From assembly GCA_964548225.1 (NCBI GenBank), contig CAZJQP010000079.1, positions 1 to 24,491 on the forward strand: a stretch of DNA of 24,491 bases, given 5' to 3'. This DNA is from CALMEH01 sp964548225 (GTDB lineage: Bacteria > Acidobacteriota > Blastocatellia > Pyrinomonadales > Pyrinomonadaceae). This document shows, piece after piece, positions 1 to 8,299 of this stretch (the first letter of the stretch is position 1; each line of letters opens with the position of its first letter). The position numbers and the translations under genes were made by a program. A model generated the notes under the pieces. That model did not search any database. It saw only the letters and a program-made list of their open reading frames with translations, and was not told where the DNA came from.

Positions 1-1
1 A

Positions 2-52
2 GCCTTCGGAACAACGGGCGATACTCCGACTCCCAATGCTTTCGTTCCTTAG
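2..52 (+). CDS. C-terminal end of a delta-60/VCBS repeat secreted protein (partial)
   Basis: Only the last 16 codons are in the window. The frame beginning at base 2 reads AFGTTGDTPTPNAFVP and then a TAG stop at 50-52. The pattern FG-x-x-GD-x-P-x-P followed by a short AF-[VF]-P tail matches the end of the protein at 5394-7532 (FGLSDDKPVPTAFFP) and the FG-x-x-x-DIP pattern of the protein at 2850-5021. I infer a third member of the same family whose body lies to the left. A strong terminator follows 17 bases later. The match is short, but the frame, the stop and the tail agree. Confidence 0.7.
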   Translation, partial: AFGTTGDTPTPNAFVP

Positions 53-69
53 TTTAGAATTGCCGGTGT

Positions 70-118
70 GAGAAAGAGCGACGAAGAAATAATTTCTTCG
101 TCGCTCTTTCTCTTTTTT
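70..118 (+). terminator. Rho-independent terminator after the partial CDS
   Basis: A perfect 20-bp inverted repeat (70-89 with 93-112) has a 3-base loop and is followed by six T residues at 113-118. It ends plus-strand transcription of the partial gene at 2-52. The minus-strand side has no T run, so it should not serve the convergent gene at 144-779 equally well. Confidence 0.9.
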
Positions 119-143
119 CAAGTCTTATGATTGTCCCAACTTC

Positions 144-779
144 TTACAGGTCAAAAACAATCGGTGATTGAGTCGGTTTATATTCTTCATCACAATTTGA
201 AGCATTAATAAATTTCACTCCAAATTCTTCTTTTTGCCCGTAACCGCAATGAATATGCCCGAAAATATGTGCTTTCGGACGGATTTCTTCCACTTTTTTT
301 CGCAATTCTTCACAACCTGTGTTTTCAATCCAATATTGGCGTGGAACTTCGTCTAATATTCCGTGCGGTGGACCGTGTGTGATTAAAATGTCTGCATCCG
401 TCGGGATTAGTTTCCACTTTTCAGCAAGTTCCGTCCCGCGCATCAAATTAAAAGCCCAATCAAAAAACCTCGGTTGCCACGGTGAACCGTAAATTTTCAA
501 ATTTTCGATTTCGACGAGGGAATCCTGCAAATAAATTATTTTTGGACTCAATAAAGTTCTCGCGTAAGAATTATTTGTTTCAAACAACCAATCGTGATTT
601 CCCGCTATAAAAATCTTAATCCGGTGCGGTAAGTTCGAAAACCATCGGTTAAAAGCAATTATTTCGGGAATTGTTCCGCGTATTGTTGCGTCGCCGGCGT
701 GAATCAAAATGTCGCCGTCCGGGACATTGATTTGTTCGTTGCAATTATGCGTATCTGATAAACAAACTATTTTCGGCAT
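144..779 (-). CDS. MPPED-type calcineurin-like metallophosphoesterase
   Basis: The 211-residue product has the full metallophosphoesterase signature: D9-x-H11 in SDTH, GD at 29-30, GNHD at 60-63, H135 in THGPPHG and GHIH at 174-177. Spacing and wording (FNRWFSNLPH, IAGNHDWLFE, GHIHCGYG, NASNCD near the end) resemble the MPPED1/MPPED2 subgroup of class III cyclic phosphodiesterases rather than SbcD, PurE-linked or UDP-sugar hydrolase groups. The family binds two metal ions and cleaves phosphodiesters; the natural substrate is unknown here. There is no signal peptide, so it should be cytoplasmic. It is a single-gene unit, convergent with the partial gene on the left and divergent from the regulator on the right. 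Confidence 0.9.
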   Translation of the reverse strand: MPKIVCLSDTHNCNEQINVPDGDILIHAGDATIRGTIPEIIAFNRWFSNLPHRIKIFIAGNHDWLFETNNSYARTLLSPKIIYLQDSLVEIENLKIYGSPWQPRFFDWAFNLMRGTELAEKWKLIPTDADILITHGPPHGILDEVPRQYWIENTGCEELRKKVEEIRPKAHIFGHIHCGYGQKEEFGVKFINASNCDEEYKPTQSPIVFDL

Positions 780-797
780 ATATTTTGAAAAGAATAA

Positions 798-806
798 TGA
801 TATAAT
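798..806 (+). promoter_or_regulatory. Extended -10 promoter element (candidate)
   Basis: The string TGATATAAT is a perfect extended -10 (TGn plus TATAAT) in the 158-bp divergent gap between the phosphoesterase and the regulator. No good -35 lies at the usual distance, which extended -10 promoters tolerate. It would give the regulator gene at 938 a leader of roughly 125 bases. The AT-rich context raises the chance of a coincidental match. Confidence 0.35.
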
Positions 807-937
807 ATCTACATTAACTTCATAGTGAGTTTTTTTTACTTTTTCAATTTTTTTCGATTCGACGGAAAATTCCCCCCTTTGAATTTTTCCTAAACTAAGA
901 TTATTTTATTAACAGCAGTTCGCAATTAATAATAAAT

Positions 938-2695
938 ATGCTTTCAAACGGCTCAAATCCCAAATCTAAAACCGTTTCAAACGGACTATTTCGTTTCGGC
1001 GATTTCGTTTTGGATTCCGAAAGTAGGCATCTGACAGAAAACGGCAATATTATCAAACTCACATCAAAGAGTTTTGAATTGCTTTGGCTGCTTCTCAAAA
1101 AACACGGCAAGGTGGTTACACGCGAAGAAATTTTACGCCGCGTTTGGCAAGAAGAATTTGTCGAAGACAGCAATGTCAACGTCCAAATCGCCATTCTCAG
1201 GAAGATTCTCGGAAATCAAAACGAATATATCCAAACAATTTCAAAACGCGGCTATTGTTTTACTGCCAAAGTCGAAGAAAAATCGTTCCCCCAAACTAAT
1301 GGTTATTTGGCGGCTGAACCAGCTCCGGTAAGCGAAATTTCTTCCCTTGCCGTGCTTCCGCTCGTCAATCTCGACGGCAATGAAGAACTTGATTATTTTG
1401 CTGACGGTCTTACAGAAAGTTTGATTAATCTGTTGTCAAAAATGCCTGAATTAAAGGTGATGGCTTATCGCACCGTTGCACGATTTAAGAACAAAGATTT
1501 TGATGTTGCGGACATTGGAAACACTCTTAACGTCGGAGCAATTTTAACAGGCAGAGTTCGACAATTTCGTGATGAAGTAACTATTAGTGCCGAGTTAATC
1601 AAAGTCAAAGACGAAAGCCGTATTTGGGGAACAAGCTATCAAAAAACGCACTCGGAAATTTTTCAGATTCAAAAAGAAATCACGCAAAGTATTGCAGAAA
1701 AGCTACTTCCGCGATTGACGACCCGCGAAAAAGATTTACTTATCAATCGCCAAACCCAAAACGCCGAAGCCTACGATGCTTATTTGAAAGGCTGTCATTT
1801 TCTTTCTACGCATACGAGAGAAGGCTTGGAAAAAAGCCTTGAATACTTTCACAAAGCCATTGAAATTGATGATCAATATGCGCTTTCATACGTTGGAATC
1901 GCCAATGCTTACTTTTTGCTTAACGGTTATTCTTTTTCGCCCGTTGACGAGATTTTGTCGGATACCAACCAAGCCATCAAAAAAGCTCTCGAACTTGCAC
2001 CTGATTTAGCTGAAGTTCGTGCTACTTTAGGAACAATCAAATACGTCTATGAGTGGGATTGGCAAGAGGCGGAAAAAGAATTTCTTCTGGCGATTAAGTT
2101 CAATCCAAACTATACATTCGCAAGATATTGGTATGTCGTTTTTCTGATGCTTTCAGGCAGATTTGATGAGGCGCACGAACAGCTTAATCACTTGACGAAA
2201 ATTGACCCGCTTTCGCTTTCGCTGAATAAAACTCTGGCTTCCCTATTTTATTATGCCAAGCGTTACGACGAATCAATCCGCCAAGCCGAAAAAACTATCG
2301 AGCTTTACCCGAATTGCATTCCGGTTTTTACGGCGATGGCGATTTCTATTGCTAAACTCGGCGACTACAAAAAAGCTATCGAATTAATGCAAAAAGGATA
2401 TGATTCTGCACCGAGTTTGAGCCGTTTAGCGGTGTTGGGCTATCTTTTCGCGGCGGCTGGAGAAGAAAAGAAGGCAAGAGACATTTTAGATAAGATAAAT
2501 CAAGATTCAACTGCACCATTGGTTGAGAATTTTTATATTCATATTCAACTCGGTGAAATCGAAAAAGGCTTTGATCATTTGGAGAAGTCGTTGATTAAGA
2601 AGGATTTGGAGCATGTTGCTTTGATTGTCGAACCTCGCGCCGACGAGGTTCGAAATCATCCGCGCTTTAAAGATATTTTAAGTAAAATTCATTAA
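938..2695 (+). CDS. Winged-helix (OmpR/CadC-type) regulator with TolB-like and TPR domains
   Basis: The 585-residue product has three parts. Residues 17-111 form an OmpR/PhoB-type winged helix (FRFGDFVLD start, LTSKSFELLWLLL, VTREEILRRVW, ISKRGYCF). Residues 134-257 resemble the TolB-amino-terminal/adenylate-cyclase-associated module (SSLAVLPLVNLDG, ADGLTESLINLLSK, GAILTGRVRQ). Residues 277-540 hold several tetratricopeptide repeats. No membrane segment separates the DNA-binding and sensory parts, so unlike CadC it should be a soluble one-component regulator. No receiver domain is present. The next gene downstream, 154 bp away, encodes a secreted repeat protein, a possible target. The ATG at 938 has no clear Shine-Dalgarno sequence, but the winged helix starts soon after it. 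Confidence 0.88.
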   Translation: MLSNGSNPKSKTVSNGLFRFGDFVLDSESRHLTENGNIIKLTSKSFELLWLLLKKHGKVVTREEILRRVWQEEFVEDSNVNVQIAILRKILGNQNEYIQTISKRGYCFTAKVEEKSFPQTNGYLAAEPAPVSEISSLAVLPLVNLDGNEELDYFADGLTESLINLLSKMPELKVMAYRTVARFKNKDFDVADIGNTLNVGAILTGRVRQFRDEVTISAELIKVKDESRIWGTSYQKTHSEIFQIQKEITQSIAEKLLPRLTTREKDLLINRQTQNAEAYDAYLKGCHFLSTHTREGLEKSLEYFHKAIEIDDQYALSYVGIANAYFLLNGYSFSPVDEILSDTNQAIKKALELAPDLAEVRATLGTIKYVYEWDWQEAEKEFLLAIKFNPNYTFARYWYVVFLMLSGRFDEAHEQLNHLTKIDPLSLSLNKTLASLFYYAKRYDESIRQAEKTIELYPNCIPVFTAMAISIAKLGDYKKAIELMQKGYDSAPSLSRLAVLGYLFAAAGEEKKARDILDKINQDSTAPLVENFYIHIQLGEIEKGFDHLEKSLIKKDLEHVALIVEPRADEVRNHPRFKDILSKIH

Positions 2696-2849
2696 TTTTA
2701 GGTTATTTCGATGAAATTTTATATTTTTTAATATTTTTTTAGATAATTTAAGGACTTTTTCTGTAACTTTATTTAGTATAAGTTGGGCAAACTTTACTTT
2801 ATAGTGAGAAAATGGTTTTTAGTAATAAATGAGAGGCATAATAAAATTT

Positions 2850-5021
2850 ATGAAACCCCGGAAATTTTTCAATATTTTTTTATATATATTAGTTACGTTT
2901 GCACTTTTTGCAATTAGCACTAATGCTCAGCTTGATACGACATTCGGGACAAATGGAACAGTTGTTTTAGGAAATGTCGGCACAAAACCATTGGCGAGTT
3001 TTGTTTTGCCAAGCGGTAAAATTCTCATCATCAGTGAAGAATTGACCAATCCTCAAACATTTCAACCGTATCGTTATCGCTTAATCAAACTTAACTCTGA
3101 TGGAACGCCCGATACAAACTATGGCGTGAATGGAGTTGCAACGCTAACGGGAGCGCAATCAAACCAACAGTTTTCGAGACTTTTTAATTGTAATCGCCAA
3201 ACGGACGGTAAAATTTTATGTGTTGATTTGCAGTCTGTTTATCGTTTTAACGAAGACGGAACACTCGACCTGACATTTTCGGGCGATGGCATTCACACGC
3301 CGAATGTTGACCAACAGGCTTCGGAAAAGCTCGCCGCTGTTATTCAACAACCGGACGGGAAAATAGTCGTTGCCGGAATGATTGTAATAAATTATTCCGA
3401 ACCTTCCAGATTATTTCTCGTGCGTTACGAAACCAACGGCGATCTTGACTACACTTTTGGCAATCAAGGCGGATTTATCATTCATAAACTGCCGTATCCG
3501 ACTGTCAGCGAAGTTCATCTTCAATCTACCGGAAAAATTTTGACAGTGCCTCAAAAGGAAAGTAGCCAAAGCAATACTAATTTTTTCCCGACAGGAGCAA
3601 TAAATCGCTTCAATACTGATGGAACGCTTGATAACACTTTCACGTCGGTCATTTATCAATCGGGAAATGTTCCGAAATTGAGAGGCTTCAAGTTACTTGG
3701 CGAAGATAAATTTGCGACTGCCGAAAGTATCACCATTAACGACCAATTGCTCCGCACAAATCGCAACATCGTCATTAACCGTTATACTTCCGATGGAAAT
3801 GTTGATTTTACTTTCGGCACGAAGGGCAAAACACACTATGACGTTACGAGCGGAATGACTGATGACGCAATTGCTTTGAGCGAACAATCGGATGGCAAAA
3901 TCATAGTTAGCGGCGCAACTGATATTGAATACAATCGAACCTCGATTTCGGGTTTGAAGCTCTCTATTGCACGTTTAGACCAAAACGGCACGCTCACTGG
4001 CAAATATTTAGCGACAAACCTCAACAATGACTACACATCTGCTCCGGCGAACTTACTTTATGACGGACAAATTTTAGTTCAGCCGGATGGAAAAATTTTG
4101 ACAACTTCCGCAAAAACATCAGTTGAAGGAACTCGGCAAATTCTGGTAACGCGAAGCACCGATGTCCCGTTTGAAACTAAACGTCTGCACGGAATTCCGC
4201 AGAATTTTTTAGAAAATATAAACAGGTCAAACCCCGGCATTTATCGCCCCAGCACTCGTAATTGGTATTTCAATCCGAGCATATATTCGGTATTTTTCGG
4301 CTTAAGCGATGATATTCTCGCGCCCGCTGATTTTGTCGGCGATTTCAAAACGGACTTAGCGGTTTTTCGTCCATCGGAAGGAAATTGGTATATTGCCAAA
4401 CAAGGCATCAATCCGGCACAGAATTATCTGACAATCCAATGGGGCAAAGTCGGCGACATTCCCATTCCGCGTGATTATGACGGCGACAGCAAAGCGGACA
4501 TCGCAATTTTCCGTCCCGAAGATGGTGTTTGGTATATCCGCAACAGTTCCGGCACTTTCCCGACGTGGCAGAAATGGGGCATAGAAGGTGATAAACCCGT
4601 TGCCGGCGATTACGATGGAGACGGCATTGACGACCTTGCGGTTTTCCGTCCAAGCAATGGCAATTGGTATATTTTGAATAGTTCCAACGGTGAGCATTCG
4701 ATAATGCGTTTCGGACGAAACGGCGACATTCCCGTCCAAGAAGATTACGATGGAGACAGCAAAGTTGACATTGCTGTTTGGCGACCTTCAACCGGTGTTT
4801 GGTATATCAGAAGAAGTAGTGATAACGGATATTCGATTTACAATTTCGGATTAACGGGCGACATTCCGATTCCCTGCGATTTCGACGGTGATCGCCGGAT
4901 TGACATTGGTGTTTGGCGACCGACTAATCAAAATTGGTATATCGTAAATAGCGGCGACGGAAGTTTTAATCAATTTGTTTTTGGCTTGACCAATGACATT
5001 CCGACACAGGGCAGAAACTAA
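2850..5021 (+). CDS. Secreted delta-60 repeat / VCBS (FG-GAP-like) repeat protein
   Basis: A secreted protein of about 723 residues. The ATG at 2850 is preferred to one seven codons earlier (2829) because it gives a compact signal peptide (MKPRKFFNIFLYILVTF... ending TNAQ) and a GAGAGG lies upstream at 2831-2836. In numbering from the 2829 start, residues 33-445 carry delta-60-type repeats (LDTTFGTNG, DGTLDLTFSGDG, DGNVDFTFGTKG, QPDGKI). Residues 470-730 carry about five VCBS-like units of about 50 residues, each with DYDGD-x-[KI]-x-DIA-[VI]-[FW]-RP, GxWYI and FGxxGDIP. The D-x-D-G-D loops are calcium-binding-like. It probably folds as beta-propellers outside the cytoplasm; the ligand is unknown. 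A terminator follows at 5047. Confidence 0.85.
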   Translation: MKPRKFFNIFLYILVTFALFAISTNAQLDTTFGTNGTVVLGNVGTKPLASFVLPSGKILIISEELTNPQTFQPYRYRLIKLNSDGTPDTNYGVNGVATLTGAQSNQQFSRLFNCNRQTDGKILCVDLQSVYRFNEDGTLDLTFSGDGIHTPNVDQQASEKLAAVIQQPDGKIVVAGMIVINYSEPSRLFLVRYETNGDLDYTFGNQGGFIIHKLPYPTVSEVHLQSTGKILTVPQKESSQSNTNFFPTGAINRFNTDGTLDNTFTSVIYQSGNVPKLRGFKLLGEDKFATAESITINDQLLRTNRNIVINRYTSDGNVDFTFGTKGKTHYDVTSGMTDDAIALSEQSDGKIIVSGATDIEYNRTSISGLKLSIARLDQNGTLTGKYLATNLNNDYTSAPANLLYDGQILVQPDGKILTTSAKTSVEGTRQILVTRSTDVPFETKRLHGIPQNFLENINRSNPGIYRPSTRNWYFNPSIYSVFFGLSDDILAPADFVGDFKTDLAVFRPSEGNWYIAKQGINPAQNYLTIQWGKVGDIPIPRDYDGDSKADIAIFRPEDGVWYIRNSSGTFPTWQKWGIEGDKPVAGDYDGDGIDDLAVFRPSNGNWYILNSSNGEHSIMRFGRNGDIPVQEDYDGDSKVDIAVWRPSTGVWYIRRSSDNGYSIYNFGLTGDIPIPCDFDGDRRIDIGVWRPTNQNWYIVNSGDGSFNQFVFGLTNDIPTQGRN

Positions 5022-5046
5022 TTATAGGACAGTCGGAATACTTGAA

Positions 5047-5078
5047 GAGCGTCTGTGGTTTAGACGCTCATTTTTTTT
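5047..5078 (+). terminator. Rho-independent terminator after the first complete delta-60 gene
   Basis: An 8-bp GC-rich stem (5047-5054 with 5062-5069) and a 7-base loop are followed by an A and eight T residues (5071-5078). It lies 25 bases after the stop codon at 5021, so this gene and the next paralogue at 5394 are probably separate transcription units. Confidence 0.9.
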
Positions 5079-5130
5079 ACAGGATATTGTTAGAGCAGAT
5101 TTAGAGTGAGGATATGGCTTGAAAATCAAA

Positions 5131-5202
5131 GGCAGACGACTGTTAAGGAGTGTGTTCACGGTTGAGCCTTTTGACACACTCCTTAACAGTCGTGTTTCTG
5201 CC
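5131..5202. repeat. Dispersed palindromic element, copy 1
   Basis: Left arm 5131-5155 and right arm 5174-5202 are complementary over about 25 bp, with a 4-base bulge (aaac) present only in the right arm; the loop is 18 bases. The right arm, containing CACTCCTTAACAGTCGTG, is nearly identical to the right arm of the copy at 11380-11408, and a third right arm occurs at 11800-11830. Unlike copy 2 it is not followed by a long T run, so it is a weaker terminator here. It lies immediately before the 21-bp array at 5217. Confidence 0.85.
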
Positions 5203-5216
5203 TCCTTTTGAATTGG

Positions 5217-5342
5217 CTTAAATCATTTGCCGAAAAATTTAAATCATTTGTCTTCTGATTTAAATCAGACGGCAAATGTTTTAAATCAGAAGACGAATGT
5301 TTTAAATCAGAAGACGAATGTTTTAAATCAGAAAACAAATGA
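5217..5342. repeat. 21-bp tandem array (six units, two inverted)
   Basis: Six consecutive 21-base units run from 5217 to 5342. Units 4 and 5 are identical (TTTAAATCAGAAGACGAATG plus T), and units 3 and 6 differ by a few bases. Units 1 and 2 read as the reverse complement of the same motif (AAATCATTTGTCTTCTGATT), so the array is partly self-complementary with several alternative pairings. Because 21 is a multiple of three, short ORFs with heptad peptides (SSDLKHS on the minus strand, NQKTNVL on the plus strand) stay open. I treat these as by-products, not genes. The rest of the 372-bp gap holds the terminator at 5047 and the palindrome at 5131. Confidence 0.85.
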
Positions 5343-5393
5343 TTTTTTAACGAGTTCGATTTCCTTATCACTAACTCAGGTCAGTATTTATTT

Positions 5394-7532
5394 ATGTTCG
5401 GAAGATTGTTTTTTTTATTAATTTGCCTTATGTCCGCCTTGCCTTACGCTCAAGCTGCGCCCGGCGATCTTGATTTGACCTTTGGCGTTAGCGGCATTGT
5501 AACTTATCGCTTAAATGAGTTAGAAGATACATTTCAAGGTGTTGTCGTTCAGCCCGACGGAAAAATAGTCGTAACCGGAAAAAACGGAAACGGAAAAATA
5601 ATTGTCATAAGATACAACGCCAACGGTTCATTCGACACGAGTTTTGCCAACGGCGGAATTTACACCGCCACAAACATCACCGTCTTTGCCGCCAGCACCG
5701 CTATCGCCTTGCAAGCCGACGGGAAAATTGTCGTTTCCGGCATCTATGCGATGAACGGAAATGATAACGCTTACTTACTCATCAGACTCAATACGAACGG
5801 TTCGCCGGACACCGCTCTTGGCGGACAAGGCTTCGTGATTACGAATCTTTCTGCCGGAAATGATATGTCGCGGGATATTGCCGTGCAACCTGACGGGAAA
5901 ATTCTGATGTGCGGCTCGGTCAACGATATGGGCGCAACCGGCAGTGATATTGGTTTGGTCAGATTTCTGCCGAACGGAAATTTGGATTTGACCTTTAACG
6001 ACAGCGGAATCGTAATTACATCTATTACCGTTGCTGAACAAGGATATGCCTTAAAATTACAAACGGACGGAAAAATAGTTGTCCTAGCCAATTCGGATGA
6101 TGGAAATACATCAACATATTATCAAGCTCTTATCAGATATTTGGCGGACGGAACTTTAGACAATGAGTTTGGAACAAACGGAATTGCGCTGGACAATTTG
6201 AACGGATTATTTTTTACATTCGGCGATCTGGCAATTCAGCCGGACGGAAATATTGTAACGACCACTTCGATTGGCAACACCGGAACTTTTACTTTTGCCT
6301 TCACCGTCGCACGTTATTACAGAGACGGTTCGACTGATACAAGTTTCGGAACAAACGGCAAAACCGTGATTATTTCCGAAACTTCAAATTCGGCACAAGC
6401 ATTGGAAATTCAGCCGAACGGAAAGATTATTGTTGTCGGACACACCGAAGTTCCGAATAACGGATTAGATATTTTAGTGGCAAGGCTTAATCCGAATGGT
6501 TCATTGGACACGACATTTGGAAATGGCGGAAGAGTTTTCACCCAAGTCGCATCTGCGCCGCTCTCGGATTACAGTTTCGATGTTGCCTTACAAGCAGACG
6601 GAAAAATTGTCGTTGCGGGAAGAATGAATGTCGGAACGCTTTTTGATTTTGATGCAATTTTGTTGCGTTATATGAGTGATTCTGCTAATCCTCAAAAACC
6701 GTTTGACTTCGACGGCGACGGCAAAACCGACGTTTCCATTTTTCGACCATCAAGCAGTGAATGGTGGTATTTAAGAAGTTCCGACAATCAAAACCGCGCA
6801 TTCCGATTCGGAAATTCTACCGATAAACTTGTTCCGGCAGATTACACGGGCGATGGAAAAACAGACATTGCAGTCTTTAACCCTTCGACCCGCGACTGGT
6901 TTATTTTAAGAAGCGAGGATTCAAGTTTTTACTCTTTCACATTCGGCGCGGCGGGAGACATTCCGCAGGTAGGCGATTTTGACGGCGACGGGAAAGCCGA
7001 TGCCGCCGTTTTTCGTCCGGCATCTGCGCTCTGGTTTATATTGCGGTCAACAGGCGGAACACATATTCAACAATTCGGCGCACCAACTGATTCTCCGGCG
7101 GTTGCCGATTACGACGGCGACGGGAAAGCAGACATTGGCATCATTCGTTTCTTTGGCGGACTCGGCGTAGAATGGTGGTGGTTTAGAAGTTCGGTCAATT
7201 CGACAATTGCATATGTCTTAGGAACTCCGACCGACATTCCTGTTCGCGGAGATTATACCGGCGACGGCAAAGCCGATGTTTCTTTTTGGCGACCTTCCAC
7301 CGGCGAATGGTTTATTTTGAGAAGTGAATCACCAAGTTATTACGCCGCACCGTTTGGAACAACCGGCGATATTCCCGTGCCGGGCGATTACGACGGCGAC
7401 GGAACATTTGATTTTGCAGTCTTTCGTCCTTCAAACAGCACTTGGTATCTGTTGAGAAGCACCGAAGGATTTACCGCAATTCAGTTTGGTCTGTCAGATG
7501 ACAAACCCGTTCCGACAGCCTTTTTTCCTTAA
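5394..7532 (+). CDS. Secreted delta-60 repeat / VCBS (FG-GAP-like) repeat protein, second complete paralogue
   Basis: The 712-residue product starts with a signal peptide (MFGRLFFLLICLMSALPYAQ, cleavage likely near AQA-AP). Residues 24-430 hold seven to eight delta-60 repeats, each with a QPDGKIVV-like strand, an RY/RL-x-x-[ND]-G turn and LDxTFGxxG. Residues 437-712 hold six VCBS-like units with DFDGDGKTD/DYDGDGKAD loops, [FW]RPS, WFILRS and FGxxGDIPVP. It ends in PVPTAFFP, almost the same tail as the partial protein at the left edge. The delta-60 half is more regular than in the paralogue at 2850-5021. It is probably exported and calcium-stabilised; the partner is unknown. No obvious terminator follows, and pxpB starts 86 bases later. 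Confidence 0.85.
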   Translation: MFGRLFFLLICLMSALPYAQAAPGDLDLTFGVSGIVTYRLNELEDTFQGVVVQPDGKIVVTGKNGNGKIIVIRYNANGSFDTSFANGGIYTATNITVFAASTAIALQADGKIVVSGIYAMNGNDNAYLLIRLNTNGSPDTALGGQGFVITNLSAGNDMSRDIAVQPDGKILMCGSVNDMGATGSDIGLVRFLPNGNLDLTFNDSGIVITSITVAEQGYALKLQTDGKIVVLANSDDGNTSTYYQALIRYLADGTLDNEFGTNGIALDNLNGLFFTFGDLAIQPDGNIVTTTSIGNTGTFTFAFTVARYYRDGSTDTSFGTNGKTVIISETSNSAQALEIQPNGKIIVVGHTEVPNNGLDILVARLNPNGSLDTTFGNGGRVFTQVASAPLSDYSFDVALQADGKIVVAGRMNVGTLFDFDAILLRYMSDSANPQKPFDFDGDGKTDVSIFRPSSSEWWYLRSSDNQNRAFRFGNSTDKLVPADYTGDGKTDIAVFNPSTRDWFILRSEDSSFYSFTFGAAGDIPQVGDFDGDGKADAAVFRPASALWFILRSTGGTHIQQFGAPTDSPAVADYDGDGKADIGIIRFFGGLGVEWWWFRSSVNSTIAYVLGTPTDIPVRGDYTGDGKADVSFWRPSTGEWFILRSESPSYYAAPFGTTGDIPVPGDYDGDGTFDFAVFRPSNSTWYLLRSTEGFTAIQFGLSDDKPVPTAFFP

Positions 7533-7565
7533 CACGAAGCGGCACGAAACTACACGAATCAAATC
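7532..7565. repeat. Dispersed CACGAA-rich repeat fragment
   Basis: The segment directly after the stop of the delta-60 gene has three spaced copies of CACGAA (AACACGAAGC, GGCACGAAAC, TACACGAATC). Its reverse complement, with TTCGTGT-type blocks, resembles the segment at 11446-11488. Phase and spacing of the CGTG blocks agree, but identity is only partial. I infer two decayed copies of one dispersed intergenic repeat. Confidence 0.45.
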
Positions 7566-7618
7566 AAAAGCTCTAAAACTCATTTACCATTTCTATTTCT
7601 GTATGAGTTATTAAAACT

Positions 7619-8299
7619 ATGAACCGAATCAACATTTTTCCGCTCGGCTTGGACGCTTTAACCGTTGAATTTGGCAACACGATTGACGAAAATCTCAATC
7701 GGCGTTCAGCAAATCTTGCCGCGTATCTCGAAAACCATCGTTTTGAAGGCTTCATTGAGGCTGTTCCGGCTTACGCTTCTGTTTCAGTTTTTTATAATTT
7801 TTACAAAGTCCGAACAAATTACGGTAAATTTGCCAATGCCTTCGATGCCGTTAGGAATTTTGTCGAAAATGCGCTCGGAAGTTTGGACGAAACTGCTGAA
7901 AACGAAAGCCGTCTGATTGAAATTCCCGTTAGTTTTGATGAAAAAGACGCGCCTGATTTGAAATCTGTTGCCACGATGAATAATTTAACTGCGGCGGAAG
8001 TCATAAAAATTTTTACAGAGCGCAATTATCGCGTTTTTATGCTCGGTTTTCTACCCGGCTTTGCGTATATGGGCGAAATTGATAAAAGAATTGCCGCGCC
8101 GCGCAAAGAATCTCCGCGTTTGAAAGTTCCAAAAGGCAGTGTCGGCATTGCCGGAACGCAAACCGGCGTTTATCCGCTCGAATCACCCGGCGGATGGCAA
8201 ATCATCGGTCGCACAAATGCACAAATGTTTGATATAAATAATAGTTCAAGTCTTCTGCAAGCCGGCGACACAGTGAAATTTTATGAGTCTTCTCTTTAA
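7619..8299 (+). CDS. pxpB: 5-oxoprolinase subunit B (PxpB/KipI family)
   Basis: The 226-residue product has the carboxyltransferase C/D-type (KipI) signature: GFLPGFAYMG at 143-152, PR-x-x-SPRLKVPKGSVGIAG at 161-179 and YPLESPGGWQIIGRT at 185-199. In Bacillus and E. coli, PxpA, PxpB and PxpC together hydrolyse 5-oxoproline to glutamate using ATP. The same fold was first described as a kinase inhibitor, KipI, of sporulation kinase KinA. The gene overlaps pxpC by 17 bp, so the two are translationally coupled. No pxpA lies next to it in this window. Length is normal for the family. Confidence 0.93.
   Translation: MNRINIFPLGLDALTVEFGNTIDENLNRRSANLAAYLENHRFEGFIEAVPAYASVSVFYNFYKVRTNYGKFANAFDAVRNFVENALGSLDETAENESRLIEIPVSFDEKDAPDLKSVATMNNLTAAEVIKIFTERNYRVFMLGFLPGFAYMGEIDKRIAAPRKESPRLKVPKGSVGIAGTQTGVYPLESPGGWQIIGRTNAQMFDINNSSSLLQAGDTVKFYESSL

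Noticed and set aside
4356..4791. Long antisense frames in the VCBS region
   Set aside because: They mirror the protein repeats on the other strand. The plus-strand frame has the signal peptide and family motifs.
5217..5342. CRISPR array
   Set aside because: Units are contiguous with no unique spacers and mixed orientation, and no cas genes are present. The same applies to 11569-11757.
5183..5371. 62-codon minus-strand frame with SSDLKHS heptads
   Set aside because: It runs through the 21-bp array and ends in the palindrome. Frames stay open because the unit is a multiple of three without stops. There is no ribosome site or domain.
5227..5421. 64-codon plus-strand frame with NQKTNVL heptads
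   Set aside because: Same cause on the opposite strand, and it overlaps the signal peptide of the real gene at 5394.
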